64,000 bases of DNA from assembly GCA_032718475.1 (NCBI GenBank), contig JAUCBJ010006941.1, forward strand, positions 28,927 to 92,926. The letters run 5' to 3'. Below are positions 1-9,960 of this stretch, one piece after another. The stretch comes from Nemertoderma westbladi. Lineage: Eukaryota; Xenacoelomorpha; Nemertodermatida; Nemertodermatidae. The translations under genes were made by a program, and so were the position numbers. The notes under the pieces are model-generated. The model saw only the letters and a list, made by a program, of their open reading frames with translations, made no database searches and was not told where the DNA came from. Position 1 is the stretch's first letter. The number at the start of each line of letters is the position of its first letter.

Positions 1-110
1 CCCACATACCGGTACTGTTGTTTTGCATTCTGTTTACTGGTGCAGTCTCTCTGTATATTCGTTTTATTCCTTTACCCGAAGAAGCCCTGTTGGGTGAAAG
101 CTCGTAACTG

Positions 111-1055
111 TTGTTACCCTTTATTTTTGGTCACCTGAGGTCTCCCAGACATTATCTCAACTCAATTGAGGTTTATATTAAAGATTTCCTCAGGTTTTAT
201 AAATTCCTGCAGGCTGAGACTGGTACCAACCGTGTTTCCTCAGAACAATACAGTGAGATTGCTCATGCGACCAGAGCCTTGGCCCACTTCCAAAAAACAA
301 TTGTAAGGAAGTGGGAAATTAGAGGCATTAAATTAAGCCATCTGCTGCCCATGTCCTAACAAGATATAAAGTTATATATGAGAAGGCTGTAGCTGCCCAA
401 CAACACTGCCTTAGTGCAACAGTAATATACAATAGTGAGTATATTTTTTTTACTCGCTAATTTATTGTATGTCTCTTATTGTGATTGGAGAGCTGCAGCG
501 CCATGGAGTTGCTGGTGGCATGACAATGATCGAGTTTAGGTGTGGTGACACTAAGCCATTTGTTTCTGCCAGCAAGCAGCACCTAATCCTTGTGGCCAAT
601 CACAAGATGTCTGCTACTTGCTGCGCACCTGTAGTCTTGGAAGACCAGGATTACAGATTTATTGAGACATACTCAAATTCCTTGCGGCCCCGATTTTTAA
701 GGCAGGAGCCGGTTTCTAACACCTCTTTTTACTAACTGCAAGGGAATCCCTTACGATACCTCTTTTTACTAACTGCAAGGGAATCCCTTACTATTCCAGA
801 GTGTCTCAAGTGATCTCGCGTCTCCATTGCCAACTAGGCTTAAAATTTAAGCCTAGTGCAACAGAGGTGCGAAAATTTATGGAGACTGCTGCTGTCACAA
901 TTAAGTGTGCCCAGACAAGAAGAAATCTGTCAATGTATTTATCACATACAGAGAGTGTCCGAAATACTAACTACAGTATATTTTCGAAACAGCTGATAAA
1001 TTCTCAGCTCATGAATCTATCAACTTACTGGTGGAGGGTAAAAATCCTGAACTAG
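111..1055 (+). pseudogene. tyrosine-recombinase-like pseudogene
   Basis: Three pieces in different frames (from about 111, 469 and 801) read as one decayed protein. The first has an N-terminal helical stretch (SIEVYIKDFLRFYKFLQAET, then HATRALAHFQKTIVRK). The second has ELQRHGVAGGM, SATCCAPVVL, then RFIETYSNSLRPRFL. The third ends with ATEVRKFMETAAV and MYLSHTESVRNTNYS. The last part resembles the end of tyrosine recombinases: an HxxR-like Arg, a conserved His (LSHT) and a final Tyr (NTNY) that would be the nucleophile. Such proteins are found in Crypton-like elements and related animal genes. Stop codons lie near 357 and between pieces, and a 37-bp duplication shifts the frame near 720-791. 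The domain name is inferred from motif order, not from a search. No intact copy is present. Confidence 0.45.
721..791 (+). repeat. 37-bp tandem duplication, frame-breaking
   Basis: A unit beginning ACCTCTTTTTACTAACTGCA occurs at 721 and again at 758. The period is 37 bp, not a multiple of three, so the duplication by itself throws the recombinase-like frame out. It is a recent lesion because the two units are nearly identical. Confidence 0.85.
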
Positions 1056-1790
1056 CTACTGATATTTTTGTAGCTCACAATGCCCTTCAGTCAGTGCAAT
1101 CCTCACTTAAGGATTGTACTACTGGAACATCAGAAGGACATTCTGAAATTGGCAACACCAACACCATCACAAACAGTCCAACACCTACTACACCTCCTAC
1201 TGCAGAACGAGATGCGTAAGGATCAAATATCCCAAGAAGGATTTGCTCCAAAGGCCCTCGTAAACATGGGCCAAGTCCCACAAAATCTGGGACAGCAAAT
1301 AGAAAATTAGATATAGCTAAAACAATGCTTCTGAACCAGGCTCCAACTCTGCCAATGCACCACCAAACCCCAGCTAACAACGTTTTGGTAGAAATACTGA
1401 ATAAAGTTGGATTGGACAATGAGACCTCATTCAAAAAGGCATTGAGGTCACATTGGAGTAGAGAGCAGAGCCTGGAAAGTTTCATTTACGAGCATTTCAA
1501 ACACACCAAGCCCAGTGAAGAAGATCTCATTGGCTCTATTGCTAAGACATGGAAGGACCAGCGGAATCTTTCTGTCTATTCGCTACTGAGTCAGTGGCCA
1601 GCTCCTGGCACACCCTGGAAAGGCAATGCCAAAGTTTATATCCACTCGCGCATTCTTGACCAGGAGTGGCCAGGCCTCCAAATACAAAAGTGCAAAAATG
1701 TTATATTGTATTACCATAGAGAAAAAATTAAAAATATCCGGTTAAACTTGTTATATTTTTTAACAAATAGGGGAACAAGAATAAATAATT
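1056..1790 (+). pseudogene. downstream part of the same decayed gene, unknown product
   Basis: The coding character continues after the recombinase-like end in a shifted frame: SAHESINLLVEGKNPELATD, a Ser/Thr/Pro-rich stretch (TNTITNSPTPTTPPTAE), then from ATG 1325 an open stretch of about 130 sensible residues (NVLVEILNKVGLDNETSFKK through AKTWKDQRNLSVYSLLSQWP). The remainder of that frame to 1885 is low-complexity AT-rich DNA with AAC/AAT runs and is not counted. I do not recognise a domain. It may be a C-terminal extension of the same element protein. Confidence 0.35.
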
Positions 1791-1858
1791 TACCATCAAC
1801 AACAATAATAAATAAATATTATAACAACAACAACAACAACATTAATAACAAAATAGAT
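1790..1858. repeat. AAC/AAT microsatellite
   Basis: An imperfect run of AAC and AAT/TAA trinucleotides, including five AAC in a row near 1824-1840. Its codons create an Asn-rich tail in one frame that should not be read as protein. Confidence 0.8.
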
Positions 1859-1887
1859 ATAGCAAGAAAAGTTTTTATTAAATAAGA

Positions 1888-2520
1888 CTGTTTATATTAA
1901 TAGCGTCAAAGGCTGTAACAGTGCCAGCGATTAACCACGCACAGGCAGTTATTAAGGATATTTCTTCATGGTTTAGATCTAGTGCAAATAAAAAGAACGG
2001 ATCTGTTGAAAAACTGTATTGCCAACGCTGATGACACACGTGTTTCAAAGAAAACACTGACAACTTTATGCGACACCCGGTTTGTTGAACGACATACCAC
2101 TGTTGTTACACTGCAACAGCTATTGTGGTTTGTAATGGAATCTCTAGGTCAGTTGAAGAACTGGCAGTCATCTGAGACAAGAAAAACTGCAAATCTCCTT
2201 GAGGGCTCCATCTGCAAGTCAGATTTTGTGGTTTCCCTCATCATTTTGGAAAAAATGTCTGCGATTATGCTTCCAATAACGAGATTTCTGCAAACTGTAG
2301 GGCTGGATCTTGTACGTACAGGCCATGGAATCTGTTGCGAACCTAGTAGCAACCTTCAAAGACATCCGCACAGAAACAAATTTTTCCAAAATGTTCAAAG
2401 AAGCTTCTCTTGCTGTTGAATTATTGGGGATCCAACTTTCAAAGCTAAGGACAGCATTACGTTGTTTATAGGCCAACATATCATCACCCATTTCGCCAGT
2501 CACTAGACTATCTACAACCT
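1888..2520 (+). pseudogene. hAT-type transposase fragment (broken)
   Basis: Two frames join to read AINHAQAVIKDISSWFRSSA, then SKKTLTTLCDTRFVERHTTV, an acidic/hydrophobic helical stretch (SDFVVSLIILEKMSAIMLPI), then ETNFSKMFKEASLAVELLG. The LCDTRWxERH-type signature followed by helical repeats is characteristic of animal hAT-like transposases (DUF4371/ZMYM-related proteins). The frame breaks near 2030 and again near 2330, with a stop near 2458, and the sequence is cut by the Harbinger element at 2521. The N-terminal zinc finger and most of the catalytic core are absent. Confidence 0.55.
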
Positions 2521-2523
2521 CTG

Positions 2524-2760
2524 GGCCCTGTTGCACCAAGCACTGGTTACCAGCTACCAGTTCCACCAGCTACCAGTTACCAGCTAAACTTGTTGCAATA
2601 AAGTCATCAGCAATCACTGGTATCCACCACTGGTAAACCAGCAATTTTACCAGTAAATTCGCTGGTATTAATCAGTGACTGTTGCACAAAGACTACCAGT
2701 TCATGGGACTGGTGGAACTTTACTGGTAAAAAAATATCCAATTCTTATCAGTCGCGTTGA
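2524..2760. repeat. Harbinger left terminal/subterminal repeats
   Basis: After the terminal GGCCCTGTTGCACCAA, the motif ACCAG or its complement CTGGT recurs every 10-20 bp to about 2760. The mirror-image right end (about 7545-7698) has the same density. A second GTTGCAC sits at 2691. These are plausible binding sites for the transposase or the Myb-like partner. Confidence 0.7.
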
Positions 2761-3309
2761 GACTGATAAGCTTGCTACCAGTCGGTTATATGCTTAGTTG
2801 ATTGATATCTTACACTATACGTTACTGTACGGTAAATTTAGTTTCAGTTCATGTTGATATCTGACACTACCGGTATACTGTACGGTAAATAATTATAATT
2901 ATGTACAGTAAATTATTATAATTTTAAAAATAGCGAAATAGCGAACAAACCAATAGCTATCATTCTAGAACACATATTTTAACATTATTTTAACATGATT
3001 GTGTTCTACTGCTCATATAGTATCTACAATGTACCGGGTATGATCACTCACCGACTCTTTAGACGACGATGCGCAATTCTATGCTATGTATAACAATACT
3101 ATGAAGTCCTAATAAATTTTTTATAAATTTCATACATACTGGCCTTCAGTGTACAAGACTTCATGGCCTTTACAAATGTACGCCTTGGTCTGACAATACT
3201 GTACGGTAAATAATTTGTTTAAGTTCAATTTGATATCTAAACAGTACGGTAAATATTTAGTTTCAGTTCGTAAATCTTAGTATAGTATTTTACTGTGTTG
3301 TATGTAGCA

Positions 3310-4365
3310 ATGTTCGACTCGGATTCGGATGAGGATAATGTCTTTGAGGCACAAGTAGTAGGCGCTGCTGCAAGGAGGGGACCAACATACCGGGAAAGAA
3401 TAAACTTCAACCGTATACCGGAGGAGAATAGGCAGCGATTCAGACTCAAAGATGAAAATGTGGCTCTTTTGATCGATCAGATTGGGCCGTTTCTAGAGCA
3501 GTCGGAGAAAAATCATGCTTTGAGTTCGGAGCAGCGAATTAGGTTATCCCTTCGGTACCTAGCAACTGGAGGGAACATGCGAGACATCGCCGACAGCCAT
3601 GGTGTCCATAAGTCAACGGTGTCACGCACGCTTCGGATTTTTGTTGGTCTTGTAAACGACCACATCCTTCCTAACAATGTGAAGTGGCCGGCAGAAAATG
3701 AAGTTCGAGATAATGTAAGGATTTTCTCCGATTTTGCTGGGTTTCCAAGCGTGATTGGTTGTATTGACGGGTCTCATTTTCAGATCAAGCGGCCGACAGT
3801 TGATGAACCGAACTATGTCAATCGACATGGTTACCACTCTATCAATGGTATGCTTGTTTGTGGCCCAAAGATGGAGTTCCACTATGTCTCAGCAAGGTGG
3901 CCTGGATCTGTAGGTGATGCTCGTGTATTTCGGAACAGCGCACTAGAACAAAGGTTGAGCACTGGCTGGACACCTTTCAGGAATGGCGTGTTACTGGGAG
4001 ACTCAGCATATGCCAACAAAGAGTACCTTATAGTACCAGTGCCCGTAGCACATACAGAGCAAGAGGAAAGGTTTAATCGCCGCCACAAGAAAACTAGAAG
4101 ACTCATTGAATGTGCTATAGGACTTCTCAAGCAGCGATTCCGTTGCCTGTTGGGTAAGATGGAGTTCACCCCGGAACATTCTGCAAATGTAATACGCTGT
4201 TGTGTTGCGTTGCACAACCTGTTTTTGAAGCCGTATGACTCTGAAGAAGCCATAAGAGACTTCCATTTGGGAGGCATTATAGAACCTGAAGCTGGTGATG
4301 AGCCAATTGCTGATGATGAGAACCAAAATCTTTTTCGTCGCAGAGAACTAATTAATCTTTTTTAA
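3310..4365 (+). CDS. PIF/Harbinger transposase (HARBI1-like DDE nuclease)
   Basis: 351 codons from ATG 3310; an upstream in-frame TTG at 3295 is less likely as the start. The protein opens with an acidic tract (DSDSDEDN). An HTH-like segment follows (LATGGNMRDIADSHGVHKST, about residues 84-105). The DDE_4-type nuclease then gives all three acidic residues: D153 in IGCIDGSH, D231 in GDSAYA, and E267 in LIECAIGLLKQRF. This is the normal length for the family. It would cut and rejoin transposon ends in the nucleus, normally together with the Myb/SANT-like protein encoded at the other end of the same element. No frameshift or stop is seen. Host HARBI1 genes are domesticated relatives, but the flanking inverted repeats and the partner gene make this a transposon gene. 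Confidence 0.9.
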   Translation: MFDSDSDEDNVFEAQVVGAAARRGPTYRERINFNRIPEENRQRFRLKDENVALLIDQIGPFLEQSEKNHALSSEQRIRLSLRYLATGGNMRDIADSHGVHKSTVSRTLRIFVGLVNDHILPNNVKWPAENEVRDNVRIFSDFAGFPSVIGCIDGSHFQIKRPTVDEPNYVNRHGYHSINGMLVCGPKMEFHYVSARWPGSVGDARVFRNSALEQRLSTGWTPFRNGVLLGDSAYANKEYLIVPVPVAHTEQEERFNRRHKKTRRLIECAIGLLKQRFRCLLGKMEFTPEHSANVIRCCVALHNLFLKPYDSEEAIRDFHLGGIIEPEAGDEPIADDENQNLFRRRELINLF

Positions 4366-4728
4366 CTATTACGAGTTTATCTAGTTTTCGGTTTTTGAAT
4401 AGTTTGAGCGTGGAAAGTCGAAAATTTTAAATTTGATTCAAAACCATCCCGCTAGATGTAAAATGTAATGCTCCTTCCAAAAGACAATTTCCCACCCATT
4501 TACAAAGTAACAAGCATTTTCGGAGTATTTTTGTCAAAGTGGCTTATTGGGTTTGTCAAACTTTTGTCAAACTTCGAATAATGTTTTTGAAATGCGTTTT
4601 CAAAATATTGGCTTGTTAATTTATGATTTAGATGGAAATTTTTTGATGCATTTCATAAAGCAGAATGGTCAAAGTTTGATCCAAATTGTGACAAACCTAA
4701 TTTATTAATATTTTAAAAAAACAGAGTA

Positions 4729-5430
4729 GGGCACAGAAACTGACCGATTCTTCGCGAATTTCGCAAACATCGCGAAATTCGCGAATTTCGCAAACGTCGC
4801 AAACGTCGGGAATTTTTGTTATGTATTTACCATGACAATTTTCAATAATGAACTGTATTATTTACACAAATTAATTAAAAAAAGTACGGATTGCACTTAT
4901 AGAACGCCTTGCTCACTCCCCATCCCAGCTTGCTACGATAAAAATTTGATGAACGAAATTCTAAAAAATTAAATATTTGTTTATATTTTTGTTTTAATGT
5001 TCTAGAACAAAAACAACTTATGTTCTAGAACGTTATTTTTATAGTCTTGATTATCTAAGATGTTCTAGAACATTTATCAATAAGAATTATTTCTCATTTA
5101 TTTTTTTAATTTTTAAAAAACATTTGTTCTAGAATATTTTTCTTTTTTTTATTGGCGAAAATGTTACAGAACATTAAAAATAAGAAATAGCAAAAACTAG
5201 CTAAACTGCTATGATAATAATTTGAAGGGTTGTACCTTTTGTAGCTACTGGTAAAACAATAAACTATTAAAATTAAGTAAAAGAACAATAAAATGATTTA
5301 TCCTTAGTTGGTAATTGATATTTTTATATAGCTAGTGTTCTAAAAATTCCCGACGTTTGCGACGTTTACGAAATTCGCGAATTTCGCGACGTTTGCGAAA
5401 TTCGCGAAGAATCCGTCAGTTTCTGTGCCC
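4729..5430. mobile_element. MITE-like inverted-repeat element, about 90-bp arms
   Basis: The left arm (4729 to about 4820) starts GGGCACAGAAACTGACCGAT. The right arm (about 5342-5430) is its inverse, ending CTGTGCCC. TA flanks both ends (4727-4728, 5431-5432). The arms are built of overlapping GCGAAATTCGC-type palindromes, so each arm can itself fold. The centre is AT-rich with no coding frame. It is a non-autonomous DNA element inserted in the Harbinger spacer. A TA duplication would fit Tc1/mariner-type mobilisation, but the superfamily is not proven. Confidence 0.75.
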
Positions 5431-5913
5431 TAATGAAAAAACATCACAAAAAAATGTTGCTAATTTTTTGTACGGGTAGGAACGGGAAAGAATGTAGGTC
5501 AGATTTTACATCCAGTGGCATGTTTTTTGAAATTTTTTATAATTTTCAATTTTCAATATCGAGTCATCTTGAGTCAATCCATTTTTAAGATTGTTTATAT
5601 TTTTCCTTTATATATTTTGTGATACTTATTTATTTTTCTTGTTATTTATTTATTTAATTAATCGATTTCTTATTTTTTTAAATAATACCTTGCACTATAT
5701 AATAATTACCAAAGTTACTATAAAGCAAAAACTATTATAATTAGATTATAATTAGGCCTCTCCAGAATTTCAAGCTCAATTTATTGTCAAAAGTTGAGAT
5801 TTTGATTATCAATTCTTTGGATTTCTCCACTAACCTTTTTGGTTCCCGCCGTAAATGGATGGATTCAGTAGGTTCGATTTAGTCTGTCATTGAAGTAAAG
5901 TTGTGGGTGTATG

Positions 5914-6078
5914 TTAGGCAGGGTTCACACAGACCACTAATGACTGACCACCTACTTTTTTCATTACTATTTCACTAGAAAATCATGAATGTGAAGTTCT
6001 AGAAATATTTATAAATATTTTGTATTGAAATAGTAATGAAAAAATAGGTGGTGAGTGGTTTGTGTGAACCCTGCCTAA
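5914..6078. mobile_element. 165-bp MITE with about 55-bp inverted arms
   Basis: TTAGGCAGGGTTCACACAGA at 5914 pairs with TGTGTGAACCCTGCCTAA ending at 6078. Pairing continues through TTTCATTACTATTTCA and its complement, leaving a loop of roughly 50 bp. TA (or TTA/TAA) lies at the ends. There is no coding content. It is a second element nested in the Harbinger spacer. Confidence 0.75.
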
Positions 6079-6429
6079 AAACCAAGGAGTCTATATAATT
6101 ACTGTATCTTGGTTAAAACACGGATCACTGCTGTATAGCATTGGCTCCCAAGAAACTCCTTATGTTATGAACTGGCTTTCTGGTTGAAAATTTCAACCGG
6201 CCGCCAAATATTTTCCTCAATGCCAATTAATTGACGAGGATACTTTTTACACTATGTCCCATAATATAGGTACAATTTAAAGTGAGAACAACACCCCCCC
6301 TCCCCCCCCCCCCCCCCATCATGCAATCTTATGAATGATATGAAACTATACCGGTAGGACAGGACAGGATAAATTTATTTAATCAAAATTACAAAATAAA
6401 CTACGCGGATTACACCTTAACGTGGCGGA

Positions 6430-7158
6430 TTACAACTTAGGCTCATCGTAGTTGAATGTGTCCAACTGATTAGGTTCTAGGGTCCTCAGCACGGAGCTCT
6501 GAAGTTCCAGTTGAAGTTTTTGATTTTGAAGCTGCCAATTTTCGCAACGCAGCTTCATTTCCTCAACGTCCCATTTCGATTTCAATATCTCGCATTTCAA
6601 CTTCTCCATCTTCAGCGACTCAATCTCTGAGATAGCAACAACCATCTTTTTTGAAGCTGATTTTGACGGTATTCCCGAGTTTGTCGATGCCTCTTTGGGG
6701 GTTGAGGAAACCGTTGTGACACTGTTGTCACCTAGAGAGCTCGAGCGATTTTCATCCCCGGACTCCTCGACATGACTAGTCACATGATGCTCGAATGTTT
6801 CTGGAATTGCGAGCCCTTTTACTCCCGCTGAATCTCGACCGAGTATATCAAGAACAGCCTCATCCACACGTGACTGTTTCGCTTCAGGGCCTCCTCCGGC
6901 CGCTCCAGTGTGCCTCTTCTTGTCACGACGTTCTACGGCAGATGTACGAAGGTTTTTCCATGTAACATCTCGCAGATATGCCCAATCTTTTCCGGATGGA
7001 AGGGGATTGAAACCGTGAACCTGAATACATTCATTTAAGATGGCTTTCCACGCTGCTACGCGATCTTCCTTCGTTTGCGTATCGCTAAATTTTCCAAACA
7101 GTTTGGATTTTCGCAAATTAATCTCTTGGAGCAGAGCAATTTTTTCATTATCCTTCAT
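6430..7158 (-). CDS. Myb/SANT-like DNA-binding protein of the Harbinger element
   Basis: 242 codons from the ATG whose first base is 7158; a TTG 24 bases upstream is in frame but unlikely to be used. The N-terminal half (about residues 1-85) is a trihelix/Myb-SANT-like domain with spaced Trp residues (RVAAWKAILNECIQVHGFNP, KDWAYLRDVTWKNLR) and a basic patch (ERRDKKRHTG). A Ser/Thr-rich linker follows. The C-terminal 55 residues form a predicted coiled coil (EIESLKMEKLKCEILKSKWD). In PIF/Harbinger elements the second gene encodes such a protein, which binds the element ends and brings the nuclease into the nucleus. It converges on the transposase gene. The frame is intact. Confidence 0.85.
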   Translation of the reverse strand: MKDNEKIALLQEINLRKSKLFGKFSDTQTKEDRVAAWKAILNECIQVHGFNPLPSGKDWAYLRDVTWKNLRTSAVERRDKKRHTGAAGGGPEAKQSRVDEAVLDILGRDSAGVKGLAIPETFEHHVTSHVEESGDENRSSSLGDNSVTTVSSTPKEASTNSGIPSKSASKKMVVAISEIESLKMEKLKCEILKSKWDVEEMKLRCENWQLQNQKLQLELQSSVLRTLEPNQLDTFNYDEPKL

Positions 7159-7544
7159 TTTTATTACAGTTCTTATTTCCAACTATAGTCACCTACAATT
7201 ATACCAATAGTAATAGGGCAAGCAAGGGGTGCACTACGCAGACTTACAGTAATCTTTCCAGTAATGACAGGATGAGTGAGTTGAGTAGCCTATGGAATGA
7301 TTGTAAACTCCACAATCCAACAATCTTACAATAACAGAATAATTAGATGTTTATAGGTAAAGCTGACCAACAGTGTCATAAATTTAACAGAATAACCTGT
7401 GTTAATGAATTAATTTTTGTAATTAATTAACTAATTGTTATCGCAGTGACACGGGACCCAATAAATATATATAACAGAATAAAGTCTTACCGACCGGCTG
7501 ACCGGTACCGGTACGCCTTTTAATTCTGTAATTGGTTAACTGAG
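7159..7544. other. Harbinger 5' region of the Myb-like gene
   Basis: No gene. AT-rich sequence with a cluster of ACCGGTACCGGTACG-like palindromes near 7498-7515. The promoter of the minus-strand Myb-like gene should be here; no clear TATA box was found. Confidence 0.4.
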
Positions 7545-7701
7545 TGTTTACTGGTTATCAGTAATAAATTTTCTACTGGTGAAAAACACTGGTTTTAACC
7601 AGTCGTTATTGCAACGCGATTTCTACCACTGGTAACTGGTGGACTGGTAGCTGGTGAACTGATGGACTGGTGAACTGGTAATTTGGTGCAACAGGGCCCT
7701 G

Positions 7702-8035
7702 CAGCTACTGTACCATTACTGCTAATAGCATCTATGATTTTTCCAACTCTAACTTCATCTAAATCTCGTGCACCAGCTGTGTTGATGCGACAGCCATGTC
7801 CAACAGCAGTGCACATATCTCCACAATCTGCAGGACAAGACAAAGACTTAAGAAAAACTGAATCTGGCAATACATTGTACAGGATCTCGTGAGCCTTCCC
7901 AATACCTGGTATTGGAGGTGGTGTAGGATCGACATACAGTCTATTTCTTTATTTGGGGGTCCCAAATCTTTAGCCCAAGTAGAGTCTTCTTTCTTTGCCA
8001 AATCTGCTGTGGTGGTTGAACTTGGAAGGATGCCA
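7702..8035 (-). pseudogene. fragment of an unidentified minus-strand coding sequence
   Basis: Two frames give plausible protein on the minus strand: ILPSSTTTADLAKKEDSTWA, then GDMCTAVGHGCRINTAGARD and LDEVRVGKIIDAISSNGT. It is bounded by the Harbinger element on one side and by RTE copy A on the other. The reading frame changes near 7890. I do not recognise a family. It could be one gene with the coiled-coil fragment at 9360-9960, split by the RTE insertion. Confidence 0.25.
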
Positions 8036-9352
8036 GGAATTCTATTAAATCGCATCAGGGATCCCATTGAGAGACTGCTACGTGGAAATCAGAATGGGTT
8101 CCGTAAAGGTCGTGGGACCATGGAGCCCATTTTGGCACTTAGAAGGATAATTGAAGAGTTATCAAAAAAGAAAGACAGGCATCTGGCTGTTATCTTTGTT
8201 GACTTCTTCAAGGCCTTTGATTCAGTCTCTCGCTCACGTATGTTCAGCATACTTTCATTATATGGGATTCCTGATGAAATTATTGCAGCAATCAGATCAG
8301 TATACGATGGTTCGACAACATTTGTGTCTACTGTTGACGGTGACACAGAACCATTTGAAGTGTTATGGGGCGTCCTCCAAGGAGACACACTTGCACCATT
8401 CTTGTTCATTATTGTGGTTGACTATGTTCTACGCATGTCCTTAGATCATCATAATGATGATGGGGTGATGATAACTCCACCTACTGGCTCCAGAAGTCGA
8501 GGAAATCCTGCCAAGTACCTAACTGATCTAGACTTTGCTGATGACTTAGGAGTACTCTCAGAATCATTAGAGGGAGCCCAGCGGCTCCTCAGCTCATTAG
8601 AACATGCTGCTTCTAGTGTTGGTCTTTTTATTAACTCCAGAAAGACCAAAATTCTGACAGTTAACTTTGAAAGTCCTCAGCAAGTCTCTGATCGGATGAG
8701 CATAAGCTCAAAGGATGGTATGCTTGAGCATGTGGACGACTTCTGTTACCTGGGATCATGGATCCGGAAGTCAGGTGAGGACCTTCGAATACGTAAGGGA
8801 AAGGCATGGGCAGCCTTGAATAGGCTTTCCAGGATTTGGAAGTCACCTAGAATTAATCGGAAACTTAAGGTCCGATTATTTAGAGCAGCAGTAGTTCCAG
8901 TACTCCTCTACGGGAGTCCATGCTGGGCTCTAACTGCTGAGGACACCAAATCTCTGGATGGCACATTCACAAGAATGCTACGCCGGTTACATTGTGTCAA
9001 GTACAATGCACACATCTCCAACCAGACACTATATAACATTGGAGGTGTCTCATTGGTTCCCCCAAGCTTGACACTAGAACAAAATCGCCTCCGCTTTGCA
9101 GGACATTGCTTTCGCCGTGAGGACCAGCCAGTGCATAATCTTGTACTTTGGCAGCCTCATGGAGTGAATAAGCATGGTGGACAGCCCATGACTTTCTTGA
9201 GACGCATCTTAAAGGACACTGGCCTTAAAGATGCGGATGATCTAGCAAATGTCATGGGTGATAGGGAGTTGTGGCGGTGCAATTTTGTTGACAAGCCGGC
9301 ACAGCATTCTTAAAAATGCAGCTGCAATGCAGCATGCCGCTCCTAGTAGTAG
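8036..9352 (+). mobile_element. RTE-like non-LTR retrotransposon, copy A (5'-truncated)
   Basis: The coding part runs to the stop at 9313. Residues from LLNRIRDPIERLLRGN onward match copies C and E almost exactly. Reverse-transcriptase motifs: FVDFFKAFDS (motif A), GVLQGDTLAPFLF (motif B), and LDFADD (motif C, catalytic FADD). The C-terminus (LRFAGHCFRREDQPVH) is the usual thumb/tail signature of RTE/Craft-type LINEs. The 3' end is short, GC-containing, and finishes in a (TAG)n tail near 9341-9352. The frame is open upstream to 7889, but those residues come from the target DNA. Endonuclease and the RT N-terminus are missing, so the copy is dead on arrival. Orientation is opposite to copies B, C and E. 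Confidence 0.85.
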
Positions 9353-9960
9353 GCTGCTGGTTGAATCACATCCTTTTGCCAGCACTCACAAAACCAGCTG
9401 TAACTGCAGGGCTGAACTTCGATCTGGAATCTTTCATGTAATATCGTTAAAAATTCCATCTGATATCTGAGTGGAATTTCTGCTCCAACCCTGCCAATTT
9501 TTGCAATACTACATTTCTTCTTCTCATCTGGGCAAATTTTCGAGGCATCGTCTCTCCTTGCAAAATCTTCTATGGCCTTCTTTAAAGCCCCTCATTCATC
9601 ACACAGGATCCTTCTTTTCGCACATGCATTTCGTTTAGCACGGTCTCTGTAAGCCAATTGACCTAAGAGATTTCCTTGTTGGGGTATCGCTGATGCTTGC
9701 TATCTTTCTCTTCATTCGTGGTGTTAGTTCAGCAAGTGTAGACAAGGTATTGTTATCTGGGGTTCTCTAAGAATCAACTCGTTGGAGATAGGATATTTGC
9801 GCCCTTTGGCGCGTATTAGCTCTCTTTAATCGTTCCACCTCCTCTTCCAGTATTGCAATGTATAGATATGATAAGTTGGAGTCATTGTCACAGTTTGGAG
9901 AAATGGCGGTGGAACAATCAGGGCCTTTAGTTTTCCAAATATCTCAGTTATTTTAGGACA
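9353..9960 (-). pseudogene. decayed TE-type gene fragment with coiled coil
   Basis: Minus-strand frames give ILEEEVERLKRANTRQRAQ (heptad-like coiled coil), STLAELTPRMKRKIASISDT, and downstream MKDSRSKFSPAVTAGFVSAG. Several stops and frame changes break it. I have a weak recollection of the KFSPAVTAGF pattern in repeated animal proteins, but I cannot name the family. It abuts the 3' end of RTE copy A. Confidence 0.3.

Larger units (their letters stand above)
4366..6429. other. Harbinger spacer between convergent genes
   Basis: No gene. AT-rich sequence with repeated TGTTCTAGAACA-like palindromes near 5000-5130 (inside the 4729-5430 element), two inverted-repeat elements (4729-5430 and 5914-6078), and a C-rich run at 6293-6317. 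The 3' ends and poly(A) signals of both genes should lie here. Confidence 0.6.
2524..7698. mobile_element. complete PIF/Harbinger DNA transposon
   Basis: Both ends carry GGCCCTGTTGCACCAA in inverted orientation (from 2524 and ending at 7698). CTG flanks each side (2521-2523 and 7699-7701) and may be a 3-bp target duplication, though the family more often duplicates TWA. For about 200 bp inside each end the DNA is packed with ACCAG/CTGGT motifs. The element holds the two genes expected of PIF/Harbinger: a DDE nuclease on + (3310-4365) and a Myb/SANT-like protein on - (6430-7158). The 2-kb spacer between the convergent genes is AT-rich and contains two nested inverted-repeat elements. Length is about 5.2 kb. 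Both genes look intact, so activity is possible. Confidence 0.85.

Noticed and set aside
1982-2566. Continuation of the hAT protein across the Harbinger insertion at 7702
   Set aside because: Translating 7702 onward on the plus strand does not give hAT-like residues in any frame, so the right flank was not assigned to the hAT fragment.
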